From Inquilinus sp039594555 (lineage in GTDB: Bacteria > Pseudomonadota > Alphaproteobacteria > DSM-16000 > Inquilinaceae), in assembly GCF_039594555.1 (NCBI RefSeq), contig NZ_JBCNNF010000021.1, positions 1-31,888 of the forward strand: a DNA stretch of 31,888 bases, written 5' to 3'. Of the stretch, positions 1 through 9,039 are shown one piece after another. The notes under the pieces are model-generated. The model saw only the letters and a list, made by a program, of their open reading frames with translations, ran no database searches and had not been told where the DNA came from. Within the stretch, counting starts at the first letter, position 1. Every line of letters starts with the position of its first letter. The position numbers were made by a program, and so were the translations under genes.

Positions 1-794
1 GGCGTGAGAGCGGGCGACGCGAGCCAAATGATGGTGAAGCCGAAGGCCCGGCCGGCCAGCACCAGCGGCGAGTCCGCCGGGGCGGCCGGCGCCGTCTTCT
101 TCGCCGTTTCGTGGGCCGCGCGATAGGCCGGCGTCTCGTCGATGTTGCGGCGCATGTAGATGCCGACCGGCACCAGGATGGCACCGATCAGGAACGGGAT
201 GCGCCAGCCCCAGCCGGCCATCTGGTCGGCGGTCAGCACGGTGCTGAACAGGGCGGCGACGCCGGAGCCCAGCAGCAGGCCCAGCGCCACGCTGGCCTGC
301 TGGAAGCTGCCGAAGAAGCCGCGCCGGCCCGGCGGCGCCCATTCGACGATGAAGGCGGTCGACCCGCCCCATTCGCCGCCGGCCGAGAAGCCCTGCAGCA
401 GGCGGCAGACCACCAGCAGCACCGGGGCCAGCACGCCGATGGTCGAATGGTCCGGGATCAGGCCGATGCCGACGGTGCCGATGGCCATCATGAAGATGGT
501 CAGCACCAGCGCCGCCTTGCGGCCGCGCGTGTCGCCGATGCGGCCGATGACGATGCCGCCGATCGGGCGGGCGACGAAGCCGACGCCGAAGGCCGCGAAG
601 GTGGACAGCAGCGCCCCGACCTCGTCCGCCGAGGGGAAGAACGCGTGGGCGATCAGCGTCGCCAGATAGCCGTAGATGGCGAAATCATACCATTCGAGGA
701 TGTTGCCGATGACGGCAGCGCCGACGGCCTGACGCCCCTTCATGGCCGGCCGGTCCGAAACGGTTCCCGCCCTGCCCTGCGCATATCCGGACAT
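1..794 (-). CDS. MHS-type MFS transporter (3' end outside window)
   Basis: Only the N-terminal 264 or so residues lie in the window; the gene runs off the left edge. The start ATG at 794 is preceded by a strong AGGAGG six bases upstream. The first membrane segment contains GNILEWYDFAIYGY, a hallmark of the metabolite:H+ symporter (MHS) group that includes ProP and KgtP, and the loop after segment 2 carries GRIGDTRGRK, the MFS signature between helices 2 and 3. Further along, LLQGFSAGGEWGG and the loop YMRRNIDETPAY are also typical of the group. Members are inner-membrane proton symporters for organic acids, betaines or similar small solutes. The substrate cannot be read from the sequence. It is divergent from an IclR regulator, which may control it. 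Confidence 0.9.
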   Translation of the reverse strand, partial: MSGYAQGRAGTVSDRPAMKGRQAVGAAVIGNILEWYDFAIYGYLATLIAHAFFPSADEVGALLSTFAAFGVGFVARPIGGIVIGRIGDTRGRKAALVLTIFMMAIGTVGIGLIPDHSTIGVLAPVLLVVCRLLQGFSAGGEWGGSTAFIVEWAPPGRRGFFGSFQQASVALGLLLGSGVAALFSTVLTADQMAGWGWRIPFLIGAILVPVGIYMRRNIDETPAYRAAHETAKKTAPAAPADSPLVLAGRAFGFTIIWLASPALT

Positions 795-867
795 GCGATG
801 CCTCCTGCTCCGGCGACGCCGATCATTGCCGCGGCGACCGCCTGTTATCGCTGTTTGTTGTGCATCT

Positions 868-884
868 GTATCGTATTGTGATAC
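868..884. promoter_or_regulatory. Candidate IclR-type operator
   Basis: The inverted repeat GTATC-N7-GATAC lies in the 114-base AT-richer gap between the divergent MFS transporter and IclR genes. IclR-family proteins usually bind imperfect palindromes of about this size in front of their own gene and the neighbouring target. No footprint or second copy supports it, so the assignment is inference from position and symmetry. Confidence 0.45.
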
Positions 885-908
885 TATAAATCGTAAGGCG
901 ATTTGCGC

Positions 909-1778
909 ATGCCCGTCAATGGGACAGGAGCTGTTTTGTCCGGCGATTCCCTGACCGTGGCCTCGGTGGAGAAGGCCTTTCGCGTGCTGGAGGCCTTCGG
1001 CCATTCGACCGAGGAGCTGGGGCTGACCGAGATCGCCGGCCTGACTGGGCTGGACAAGAGCGCGGCGCAGCGCTTCGCCCATTCGCTGTGGCAGGCCGGC
1101 TATCTGGAGAAGAACGAGCGGACCCGGCGCTTCAAGCTGGGCAAGCGGGTGCTGACGCTCGGCTATTTCTACCTGCGCTCGAACCCGCTGATCGAGGCGG
1201 CGACGCCGGCACTGATCGAGCTGCGCCGCGCCTGCGGCGAGCGGGTCAATCTCAGTCTGCACGACGACCTGACGCTGATCTACGCCATCCGGCAGCAGAG
1301 CAAGCGCGAGTACTTCTACGGCACGCTGATCGGCCGCCGGGTGCCGGTGTTCTCCTCCGCCGGCGGCCGCGCCATCCTGGCCGCCCTGCCGGACGACCGG
1401 GTGGACGACATCATCGCCCGCTCCGACCGGTCGCCGCTGACGCCGAACACGATCACCGACCGCGCCGCGATCCGAGCCAAGGTGGCGGAGGCCCGGGCGC
1501 AGGGCTTCGGCCTGGCGGTGGAGGAGACGGTGCCGGGCGAATTGACCATCGGAGTGGCGGTGACCGACACCTCGGGCGTGCCTGTGGCCGCTGTCCACAT
1601 CGCCGGGTCGGTGGCGGAATGGGCGCCGCAGGACTTCGCCACCCGCTTCGCCCCCTTCGCCATGGAGACGGCGCAGTCCCTCAGCCGGTCGCGGATGGTC
1701 ACGCCGTCGGGCGGGGCCGCCACACGCCCGGGACCATCGGCGCCGGGCTCGGGCGCCCGGCCGCCGTCATCCCGCTGA
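909..1778 (+). CDS. IclR-family transcriptional regulator
   Basis: This is a 289-residue DNA-binding regulator with the two-domain IclR layout. A winged helix-turn-helix occupies about residues 15-75 (VASVEKAFRVLEAF, then LTEIAGLTGLDKSAAQRF) and an IclR effector-binding domain about residues 85-265 (RVPVFSSAGGRAILAALPDD; GFGLAVEETVPGELTIGVAV). The C-terminal 20 residues are Pro/Gly/Ser-rich and probably disordered. The start is uncertain. ATG 909 has AAGGCG eight bases upstream; a TTG at 903 is in frame; a downstream TTG at 936 has AGGAG six bases before it and would still leave the whole HTH intact. It is divergent from the MFS gene and convergent with the CoA-transferase operon. Regulation of the MFS gene is the simplest guess. 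Confidence 0.93.
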   Translation: MPVNGTGAVLSGDSLTVASVEKAFRVLEAFGHSTEELGLTEIAGLTGLDKSAAQRFAHSLWQAGYLEKNERTRRFKLGKRVLTLGYFYLRSNPLIEAATPALIELRRACGERVNLSLHDDLTLIYAIRQQSKREYFYGTLIGRRVPVFSSAGGRAILAALPDDRVDDIIARSDRSPLTPNTITDRAAIRAKVAEARAQGFGLAVEETVPGELTIGVAVTDTSGVPVAAVHIAGSVAEWAPQDFATRFAPFAMETAQSLSRSRMVTPSGGAATRPGPSAPGSGARPPSSR

Positions 1779-1817
1779 CCTTACGGGCGGCCGTCGCGGG
1801 CGCGCGGTCTCTCCCCT

Positions 1818-2483
1818 TCAGGATCGCGTTCGGAGCGCGGCGCCGGTCTTGGACTGTAGGTCCTCAAGCGACAGCCCCGGAACGATGTTCCGGACCTCGA
1901 ACCCCTCCGGCGTCACATCGATGACGGCGAGATTGGTGTAGATGCGCGTCACCGCGCGTGGCGCGGTCAGGGGATAGGAGCAGCGATCGACCAGCTTCGG
2001 CCGGCCGTCCCGCGTGGTGTGCTCCATCATCACCCACAGCCGCTTCGCCCCGACGGCGAGGTCCATCGCGCCGCCGACGGCCGGCGCGGCCTCCGCCTCC
2101 GACGTTGCCCAGTTGGCGAGGTCGCCGGCCGCGGAGACCTCGTACGCCCCGAGCAGGCAGAGGTCGAGATGGCCGCCGCGGATGATGGCGAAGCTGTCGC
2201 CGTGATGGACCAGCGCCGCGCCGGTGCGCATCGTCACGTTCTGCTTGCCGGCATTGATCACCCAGGGATCGACTGCGTCCTCAGGCGGCACCGGCCCCAT
2301 GCCGATCAGTCCGTTCTCCGAGTGGAAGATCACCTCGCGATCCGGCGGCACGTGGTCGGCCACCAGGGTCGGCATGCCGATGCCGAGATTGACGCACCAG
2401 CCTTCCGGGATGTCGGCGGCCACCCGTGCGGCCATGCCCGGCCGGTCCAGCGGGCGGAAGGCGGGCGAGGTGGACGTGGTCAT
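1818..2483 (-). CDS. 3-oxoacid-type CoA-transferase, subunit B
   Basis: This 221-residue protein is the beta subunit of a family I CoA-transferase (succinyl-CoA:3-oxoacid, 3-oxoadipate or a related acid). The catalytic glutamate lies in the SENGLIGMGP motif, which forms the glutamyl-CoA intermediate in this family. The sequences PEGWCVNLGIGMPTLVADH near the N terminus and RGGHLDLCLLGAYEVS in the middle are also typical. ATG 2483 is preferred because GGAG lies nine bases upstream; an in-frame ATG at 2507 has only a weak ribosome binding site and would add eight residues. It lies 29 bases downstream of subunit A and is the last gene of the enoyl-CoA hydratase/ABC transporter unit, so it probably activates or recycles the CoA ester handled by that unit. 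The acid specificity is not visible. Confidence 0.92.
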   Translation of the reverse strand: MTTSTSPAFRPLDRPGMAARVAADIPEGWCVNLGIGMPTLVADHVPPDREVIFHSENGLIGMGPVPPEDAVDPWVINAGKQNVTMRTGAALVHHGDSFAIIRGGHLDLCLLGAYEVSAAGDLANWATSEAEAAPAVGGAMDLAVGAKRLWVMMEHTTRDGRPKLVDRCSYPLTAPRAVTRIYTNLAVIDVTPEGFEVRNIVPGLSLEDLQSKTGAALRTRS

Positions 2484-2512
2484 CGCTGCTGTCTCCGTTG
2501 GGGTCATCGCCG

Positions 2513-3193
2513 TCACTGCCGCGGCGGATCGCCATAGGGCACATGGATCACCCGGTCCACGAACAGTCCGGGCGTGACGATCACCTCCGGATCCAGCGAC
2601 CCGAGATCGGCGATATGCTGGGTCTGGACAATGGTCAGGCGGCCGGCCGCGGCCATGATCGGATTGAAGTTCCGGCCGGTGCCGCGATAGGTCAGGTTGC
2701 CCCAGCGATCGGCCCGCCACGCCTCGACCAGCGCGACGTCGCCGTGCAGCGCCTGCTCTAGCACATAGGACCGGCCGCCGATCTCGCGCACCTCCTTCCC
2801 CTCGGCCAGCAAGGTACCGGCCGCCGTGGCGGTGAAGAAGGCCGGGATGCCGGCGCCGGCCGCCCGGATGCGTTCGGCCAGCGTGCCCTGCGGCACGATC
2901 TCCAGCTCGATCCGCCCGGCGCGGTACAGCTCATCGAACACGCCGGAGCCGCGGGGGAAGCTGCAGACCAGCTTGCGCACCCGGCCCAGCGCCATCAGCT
3001 TCGGCAATCCCTTGTCCGGCGCCCAGCCGGCATTGTTGGCGACCACCGTCAGGTCCCGCGCGCCCTGCTCGACCAGCGCGTCGATCAGGGCATAGGGGTG
3101 GCCGACGGCGCCGAAGCCGCCGACCAGCACCGTGTCGCCGTCGCGGATTCCGGCCATGGCCTGCGCCATGCCGGCCACGAATTTATCGATCAT
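2513..3193 (-). CDS. 3-oxoacid-type CoA-transferase, subunit A
   Basis: This 226-residue protein is the alpha subunit of the same family I CoA-transferase. It begins MIDKFVAG and carries the CoA-binding motif GGFGAVGHP near residue 30, followed by TVVANNAGW and VCSFPRGSGVFDELYRAG, all standard for the subunit. ATG 3193 is chosen because GGAG sits seven bases upstream; a longer in-frame reading from 3208 would start at GTG without support. It is 21 bases downstream of the ABC ATPase gene and so is probably co-transcribed with the transporter. Alpha and beta subunits form a heterotetramer in characterised homologues. Glutaconate or 3-oxoadipate CoA-transferase activity is equally possible. Confidence 0.92.
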   Translation of the reverse strand: MIDKFVAGMAQAMAGIRDGDTVLVGGFGAVGHPYALIDALVEQGARDLTVVANNAGWAPDKGLPKLMALGRVRKLVCSFPRGSGVFDELYRAGRIELEIVPQGTLAERIRAAGAGIPAFFTATAAGTLLAEGKEVREIGGRSYVLEQALHGDVALVEAWRADRWGNLTYRGTGRNFNPIMAAAGRLTIVQTQHIADLGSLDPEVIVTPGLFVDRVIHVPYGDPPRQ

Positions 3194-3214
3194 CCTTCCG
3201 CTCCACACACCACC

Positions 3215-4372
3215 TCAGGCGGCCGCCGCCTCGGCGCCGGCCAGGGGGACGCCCAGGGCGCCGTCATAGGAAAACTCGAGCACCACATCCGACCCGATTG
3301 GCACGGCCAGGTCGGAGCCGGTCGAGACCTCGAACTGCAGGTCGCCGACCTGGACGCCGTAGCGGTTGGCGCTGCCGAGGAACCCGGTCATCGCCACCTT
3401 GCCCGTCACCTGGTTGCAGCGGTCCCGCCCCCCGGCGCCCGGCTGGCGCAGCGCGATCGCCTCGGGCCGGATCGACACCGCGATCGGCTGGTCGGCCGAT
3501 GCCGGGTCCTGGAACAGGCACCGCACGGTCTGCCCCCCGGACAGGCGCACGGGGGCGATGCCATTGCGGCCCACCGCCTCCTGCACCACGCCCTGGACCA
3601 GGTTGGTGGCGCCGACGAAGCCGGCGACGAAGGCGTTGCGGGGCCGGAAGTAGATGTCCCGCGGCGCGCCCATCTGGACGATGCGCCCCTGGTCCATCAC
3701 CGCCACCAGGTCCGACATCTCCAGCGCCTCCGTCTGGTCGTGGGTGACGTAGACGGTGGTGACGCCGACCTGCCGCTGCAGGCGCTTCAGCTCGTTGCGC
3801 ATCTCGTCGCGCAGGGTGGCGTCGAGATTGCTGAGCGGCTCGTCCAGCAGCAGCAGCTTCGGCTGCCGGACGATGGCGCGGGCCAGCGCCACACGCTGCT
3901 GCTGGCCGCCGGACAAGCGCGTCGCCGGCCGGGTCTGGAAGCCGGCGAGATTGACCCGCTCCAGCGCCTCGCCCACCAGCCGCTGGATCTCCGACCGGTC
4001 GAACCGCCGGTCCTTGGCGACGCGCAGGGGGAAGGCGACGTTCTCGAACACCGTCATATGCGGCCAGATCGCGTAGGACTGGAACACCATGCCGATGGTG
4101 CGGCGGTTCAGCGGCACGTTGATCCGCCGGGCGGCGTCGAACAGCGCGGTGTCGCCCAGGCGGATGATGCCGCGGTCCGGCTGCTCCAGCCCGGCGACGC
4201 AGCGCAGCGTCGTGGTCTTGCCGCAGCCCGAGGGGCCCAGGAGCGTGAAGAAGGTGCCCGGGGCCAGGCTGAAGCTGGCTTCGTGCACGCCGCCGGCGAT
4301 GCCGTCCAGCCCGGTGACGAAGATCTTGCCCAGGCCGCGGACGTCGAGGGCCGGCGTGGTCGATGCGGTCAT
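3215..4372 (-). CDS. ABC transporter ATP-binding protein, FbpC/PotA type
   Basis: This 385-residue nucleotide-binding subunit has every catalytic motif: Walker A GPSGCGKTT (about residues 46-54), Q-loop VFQSY with Q98, signature LSGGQQQR (153-160), Walker B LLLLDE (173-178) and the H-loop histidine at 211 in VTHDQTEAL. A C-terminal extension of about 140 residues looks like a TOBE domain, as in the FbpC, PotA and UgpC groups. It would energise the fused permease encoded four bases upstream. With the binding protein and permease it forms a complete importer inside a catabolic operon, so an organic substrate is more likely than iron despite the Fbp resemblance. That last point is inference from context. 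Confidence 0.95.
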   Translation of the reverse strand: MTASTTPALDVRGLGKIFVTGLDGIAGGVHEASFSLAPGTFFTLLGPSGCGKTTTLRCVAGLEQPDRGIIRLGDTALFDAARRINVPLNRRTIGMVFQSYAIWPHMTVFENVAFPLRVAKDRRFDRSEIQRLVGEALERVNLAGFQTRPATRLSGGQQQRVALARAIVRQPKLLLLDEPLSNLDATLRDEMRNELKRLQRQVGVTTVYVTHDQTEALEMSDLVAVMDQGRIVQMGAPRDIYFRPRNAFVAGFVGATNLVQGVVQEAVGRNGIAPVRLSGGQTVRCLFQDPASADQPIAVSIRPEAIALRQPGAGGRDRCNQVTGKVAMTGFLGSANRYGVQVGDLQFEVSTGSDLAVPIGSDVVLEFSYDGALGVPLAGAEAAAA

Positions 4373-4376
4373 GGGG

Positions 4377-6134
4377 TCACCTCCCGAAGGTATCGGCCGA
4401 CCGGCGGCGCATGAGGATATAGAAGCAGACGGCGAAGACGGTCATCAGCAGGGTCCACAGCAGGCCCAGCGCCGCCAGCTCGCTGAACTGCCCGTTGCTG
4501 GCCTGCTCGAAGATCGCGGCCGACATGGTCTGCGACCGCGGTCCCGCCAGGACCAGCGGGATCGTCAGCTCCTTTGCCGCGTTCAGGAACACGAACAGCC
4601 ACCCGGCCGCCAGCGCCGGCAGCAGCAGCGGCGCCACCACCCGGCGCAGCATGGTCAGCGTGCCGGCGCCGGAGACGCTGGCCGCCTCTTCCAGCTCGCG
4701 ATGGATCTGCAGCGCGCCGGAGAAGGCGTAGCGCATGCCGTAGGGCATGTAGCGGTTGACGAAGGCGATGACGATGATGGCCAGCGTGCCGTAGAGCGGG
4801 ATCGGCGAGCGCAGCGCCAGCTCCATCATCGACACGCCGAGGACGATGCCGGGCAGCAGCAGCGGCATGGTCGTCAGCTGGTCGAGGATCGTGGCCCCGA
4901 GCCGGCGCCGCGCCACCAGCCAGCCGGCCACCAGCATTAGAGCCATGGTCACGGTGGCGGCCGCGGCGGCGATCACCAGCGTGTTGACGGTCAGCATCAG
5001 GTAGCCCTTGTCCTGCAGCACCGCCTGGTAGTTGACCAGGGTCATGGACGACAGCGCCGCCAGCCGGATCGACCGCACGAAGGGCAGGAACGAGACCCAG
5101 GCCAGCGCCAGCAGCGGCAGCGCCAGGACGACGAGGAAGTTGAACAGCACCAGGGCGCCGCCCAGCCACCTTCCCCAGCCGAGATCGATCGACCGCGGCC
5201 GGAAGCTCTTGCCGGTAACGGTGGCGAAGCGTTCGGCCCGCCGCGAGATCCGGCCGTAGAAATACATCAGCACCCCGATCACCGCGGTCAGCACCACCGA
5301 ATAGGCGCTGGCATGGCCGATATCCGGCGGCACGGCCCGGATGCTGAAATAGATGTCCGAGGTCAGCACGTCGATGCCGCCGGGCTTGCCGATCAGGACC
5401 GGGACGTCGAATGCCTCGAGGCTGCAGACGAAGACGAACAGGGCCGTCGCCACGATCGCCGGCCGGGCCATCGGCAGCGACACCCGCCGGATCACGTCCA
5501 GCATCGTCGCCCCGCTCATCCGCGCCGCCTCCTCCATCTCGCCATTGGCGGCGCGGAAGGTGGCCGAGAGCAGCAGGAACACCAGCGGCAGCCAGGAGAA
5601 GGTCTCGACCAGCACCATCCCGGCCATGGAGTTGACCGCGAACAGGACGCCGTCGCCGCCGAGGCCGCGATAGAGGTCGTTCAGCGGCCCGGCCCGGCCC
5701 AGCAGGAACATCCAGGCCAGGATGTAGAGGATGAAGGGCATCCCCAGCGACACGATGTTGGTCAGATACGCCAGCCCCTTGAACGGGGCGTTGGTGCGCT
5801 CGACCACCCAGGCCAGGAGCCCGCCCAGCAGCAGCGAGAACACGGTCGACAGGGCCGCGAACAGCACCGAATGCCAGGCGCTGGTGTAGAGCTTCGGGTC
5901 GGACAGCAGTCGGGCGTAGTGGCTGGCCGTGAAGCCGGCATGCGACCCGTCCGGATTGGTGGTGCTGATGCTGTTCTGGATCAGGATCACGATCGGCGGC
6001 AGAACGACCGCCGCCACCATCGCGATCATCGCCAGCGACAGCAGGCCGGCCGGACCGCGCAGCCGGGCGCCCAGCCCCGGCGCCGCCGCCCTGCGCCGGG
6101 TCGGCGCCACGCCGGATGCGGCCTGGCTGGTCAC
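4377..6134 (-). CDS. ABC transporter permease, FbpB-type fused double permease
   Basis: This 585-residue inner-membrane protein has two permease halves in one chain, as in FbpB/SfuB and ThiP. Each half has an EAA loop that docks on the ATPase: EEAARMSGATMLDVIRRVSLP in the first half and EEAASVSGAGTLTMLRRV in the second. About 12 hydrophobic segments are visible. The start codon is GTG at 6134, whose GTGA overlaps the TGA stop of the binding-protein gene by four bases, indicating translational coupling. The C terminus ends four bases before the ATPase start. The substrate is not visible in the permease. Confidence 0.94.
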   Translation of the reverse strand: MTSQAASGVAPTRRRAAAPGLGARLRGPAGLLSLAMIAMVAAVVLPPIVILIQNSISTTNPDGSHAGFTASHYARLLSDPKLYTSAWHSVLFAALSTVFSLLLGGLLAWVVERTNAPFKGLAYLTNIVSLGMPFILYILAWMFLLGRAGPLNDLYRGLGGDGVLFAVNSMAGMVLVETFSWLPLVFLLLSATFRAANGEMEEAARMSGATMLDVIRRVSLPMARPAIVATALFVFVCSLEAFDVPVLIGKPGGIDVLTSDIYFSIRAVPPDIGHASAYSVVLTAVIGVLMYFYGRISRRAERFATVTGKSFRPRSIDLGWGRWLGGALVLFNFLVVLALPLLALAWVSFLPFVRSIRLAALSSMTLVNYQAVLQDKGYLMLTVNTLVIAAAAATVTMALMLVAGWLVARRRLGATILDQLTTMPLLLPGIVLGVSMMELALRSPIPLYGTLAIIVIAFVNRYMPYGMRYAFSGALQIHRELEEAASVSGAGTLTMLRRVVAPLLLPALAAGWLFVFLNAAKELTIPLVLAGPRSQTMSAAIFEQASNGQFSELAALGLLWTLLMTVFAVCFYILMRRRSADTFGR

Positions 6135-7180
6135 TTGAACAGCCCGTCATAGATCTTCAGCCACCCCGCCAGCGGCGCGCCGGTCATCTCCGGCGTCAGC
6201 AGCGTGGTCTTGAAGTCGCCGCCGGTCGGGGTGATCGACGGGTTCTTGGCCCGCACCGCCGGATGCGCCGGCGGGTATCCGGCATTGGCCAGCACCGTCT
6301 GCCCCTCCTCGCCCAGCACGAATTCGAGGAACAGCTTGCCAGCATTCGGATGCGGCGCGTTCTTGGCCAGGGCGACGACGCCGACATTGGCGACAAGCGG
6401 CTCCATCTTCACCCATTTGATCGGCGCGCCCTGGGCCTGGCTGATGACCGTGTGGTGGTTGTAGATCATCAGGCCGATCGGGTACTGCCCGGCGATCACC
6501 TGGTCCAGCACCACGCGCTGGTTGGACGGGATGCCGACGATGTCCTGCTGCGCCAGGCGCTGCAGATAGTCCATGCCGTCCTTCTCGCCCATCGTCGCCA
6601 GGATGTTGGCGATGAAGCCGGCGGGGCCGGAGATGGTGCGGGTGTCGGTCCACACCATCTTGCCCTTCCATTTCGGGTCGAGCAGGTCCTGGAAGGTCTT
6701 CGGCGCCTCGTCGTCGCTGACCAGGTCGGTGTTGTAGCCGGTGGTCAGGTACAGGACGAAGATCGAGGTCCAGTAGCCGTCCTTGTCCCGCAGCTCCGCC
6801 GGGTAGTCCTTGGCCGAGGCCACGGGGTAATGCGCGATCAGGCCGGCTTCCTTGAGCGGCGGCACCAGCGTGCCCGGCGTGTCGAACACGTCGCCGACCG
6901 GCGTTCCGGCCCTGGCCTCGTTGGTCAGGCGCAGCAGCATCTCGGAATCGCTGGAGCTGACATAGTTGACCTTGATGCCGTACTTGGCCTCGAACGCCTC
7001 GGCCAGCGGCCGGACCAGCAGGTTGACGACGAAGCCGGTGTACCAGGTCAGCTCGCCTTCCTTCTTGGCGGCGTCGATCAGCGCCTGGTCTTGGGCCTGC
7101 GCCGGCACGGCCGCGGCCCCGACGGCCAGCATGGCCAGGGCGCCGCAGAGCGCGGCCTTCAACTGCTTCGAAACGGACAT
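6131..7180 (-). CDS. ABC transporter substrate-binding protein, FbpA/type 2 fold
   Basis: This 349-residue periplasmic protein begins with a Sec signal peptide: a lysine-containing N region, a hydrophobic core around residues 9-22, and probable cleavage after VPAQA near residue 29. The mature protein resembles the iron(III)/thiamine/aminoethylphosphonate-binding class, with GELTWYTGF at its start and IGLMIYNHHTVISQAQGAP in the ligand region. ATG 7180 is preferred because GGGAGGG lies just upstream; an in-frame ATG at 7195 has a poor ribosome binding site. It is the second gene of the unit headed by enoyl-CoA hydratase. FbpA-like folds also bind organic anions, and the operon context favours an organic acid. 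Confidence 0.92.
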   Translation of the reverse strand: MSVSKQLKAALCGALAMLAVGAAAVPAQAQDQALIDAAKKEGELTWYTGFVVNLLVRPLAEAFEAKYGIKVNYVSSSDSEMLLRLTNEARAGTPVGDVFDTPGTLVPPLKEAGLIAHYPVASAKDYPAELRDKDGYWTSIFVLYLTTGYNTDLVSDDEAPKTFQDLLDPKWKGKMVWTDTRTISGPAGFIANILATMGEKDGMDYLQRLAQQDIVGIPSNQRVVLDQVIAGQYPIGLMIYNHHTVISQAQGAPIKWVKMEPLVANVGVVALAKNAPHPNAGKLFLEFVLGEEGQTVLANAGYPPAHPAVRAKNPSITPTGGDFKTTLLTPEMTGAPLAGWLKIYDGLFK

Positions 7181-7203
7181 CGGTTCCCTCCCCATTTCCG
7201 CCC

Positions 7204-7220
7204 CGGACGGTCGTTGTCCG
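7204..7220 (-). other. Small hairpin between enoyl-CoA hydratase and binding-protein genes
   Basis: CGGAC-N7-GTCCG forms a short stem-loop in the 62-base gap in front of the binding-protein gene, and flanking CCCCGG/CCGGGG can form a longer alternative stem. There is no T-tract, so it is not a classic terminator. Such stems in transporter operons often protect or process the message so that the binding protein is made in excess; here that role is a guess. Confidence 0.35.
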
Positions 7221-7242
7221 CCGCCGGGGCTTGATCTTGTGG

Positions 7243-8016
<774 letters not shown>

Positions 8017-8082
8017 CCGACTAGCCCCCTCCCCCACACCCGTCTTTGCGGCGATGGTCGCCGCGCCGCGTCTTGTCTTGAG

Positions 8083-8147
8083 ATTTGCTGCGATAGAGCT
8101 CAGGCCGTCAAACGAGTTATTTGGGCCGTTGATTGAGCTTTTCTCAC
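8083..8147 (-). promoter_or_regulatory. LysR-type regulated promoter, copy A
   Basis: Read on the minus strand, the palindrome GTGAG-N5-CTCAA (8147-8133) is followed after 17 bases by TCGTTTGA (8115-8108), which contains the -35-like TTGACG (8111-8106), and 17 bases further by a weak -10-like GCAAAT (8088-8083). If the -35 box is right, the palindrome centre is near -65. The TGAG-N5-CTCA core is a T-N11-A LysR box. The same two parts at the same distance occur at 11467-11506 and 20165-20204. It drives the enoyl-CoA hydratase unit; the start of that gene is about 67 bases downstream. Confidence 0.68.
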
Positions 8148-8167
8148 AACTCGCACGGCCGATGAAT

Positions 8168-9019
8168 TCAATGCCGCCGCAGGAAATCGATCACCTGGGC
8201 GTTGAAGATCTCCGGCTGCTCCCAGGCGATGGAATGCCCGGCCTCCGGCACCTGGGCCCATTCGTGGTGACGGATCCGGGCCGCCCAGATGCGCATCAGG
8301 CCGGGCGGCGCCAGCAGGTCGGCGTCGCCCGCCATGACCAGCACCGGCGTCTCGATCGCCTCGATCTTGGCGAAGGTGTTGGGCGTGCGCAGCGGCTGGG
8401 ACGGCGCCCCGGGCTGCCGCGCATGCTCCTCGATCGCCTGCCACCGGGCCAGGCCGTCGGGGTTCCCGCCGATATAGGAGGGCCCGACCTCGAGAGTGAC
8501 CGACGGCCAGGCCACGCCCGGGATCTCGATCCGCCGGCTGAAGGTCTTGATCTCCGGCTCGTCGATCGATCCGGTGCTGGCGGCGACGACCAGGCTGCGG
8601 AGCCGCTCGGGATGCCAGGCGGCGTAGTCGAGGGCGGCGAAGCCGCCGCCGGCGATCCCGACCAGGTGGAACCGGTCGAGGCCGAGATGCGTGGCCAGCG
8701 CGTCGATATCGCCGGCCACGGTGCCCGGCTGGTCGCCGGTCGCGGGCACCGCCATGCTCTGCCCCCAGCCGCGGCGGTCGAAGGCGATGGCGCGGAACCC
8801 GGCCTGGTAAAAGGCCTGCAGCTGCGCCTCCCAGCTGGCCTTCGTCCCGGTCAGGGCATGGACCAGGATGACCGGCACCCCGGCCCCGCCCGTATCGGTG
8901 TACGCCAGGGAGACGCCGGGCAGCTCCGCCCGGCCATCCGCCCCGGCCGCGGCGGACGGCAGAAGCGCCAGCAGGACGGCGCCCACGCGCCAGAACCGAT
9001 GCAGCAGGGCCATCCCCAT
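8168..9019 (-). CDS. Exported alpha/beta-hydrolase-fold protein, nucleophile Ser replaced by Ala
   Basis: This 283-residue protein has an N-terminal signal peptide or anchor (hydrophobic residues 11-26, likely cleavage near SAAAGA) and an alpha/beta-hydrolase core. The nucleophile elbow, normally G-x-S-x-G, reads G-I-A-G-G at residues 121-125; the codon at the serine position is GCC, alanine. The acid (D232 or D234 in GDADLL) and histidine (H262 in EAGHS) of the triad are kept. Either it is not a serine hydrolase or it uses the fold for another reaction. ATG 9019 has GGGGGGAG six bases upstream. It lies 20 bases after a similar gene, from which it probably arose by duplication, and is last in the PrpD unit. 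Annotation as a plain hydrolase would be unsafe. Confidence 0.88.
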   Translation of the reverse strand: MGMALLHRFWRVGAVLLALLPSAAAGADGRAELPGVSLAYTDTGGAGVPVILVHALTGTKASWEAQLQAFYQAGFRAIAFDRRGWGQSMAVPATGDQPGTVAGDIDALATHLGLDRFHLVGIAGGGFAALDYAAWHPERLRSLVVAASTGSIDEPEIKTFSRRIEIPGVAWPSVTLEVGPSYIGGNPDGLARWQAIEEHARQPGAPSQPLRTPNTFAKIEAIETPVLVMAGDADLLAPPGLMRIWAARIRHHEWAQVPEAGHSIAWEQPEIFNAQVIDFLRRH

Positions 9020-9039
9020 GGCGCTCTCCCCCCGTGATG

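Noticed and set aside
1779..1817. Terminator between the convergent IclR and CoA-transferase genes
   Set aside because: The 39-base gap is GC-rich with short repeats, but I could not find a stem longer than a few pairs or a T-tract.
3098..4414. Plus-strand open frame of 438 codons opposite the ABC ATPase gene
   Set aside because: The opposite strand has every ABC ATPase motif; this frame has none and biased composition.
6131..7180. Iron(III) uptake assignment for the binding protein
   Set aside because: The fold resembles FbpA, but the operon is catabolic, no Fur box is visible and the type 2 fold also binds organic anions.
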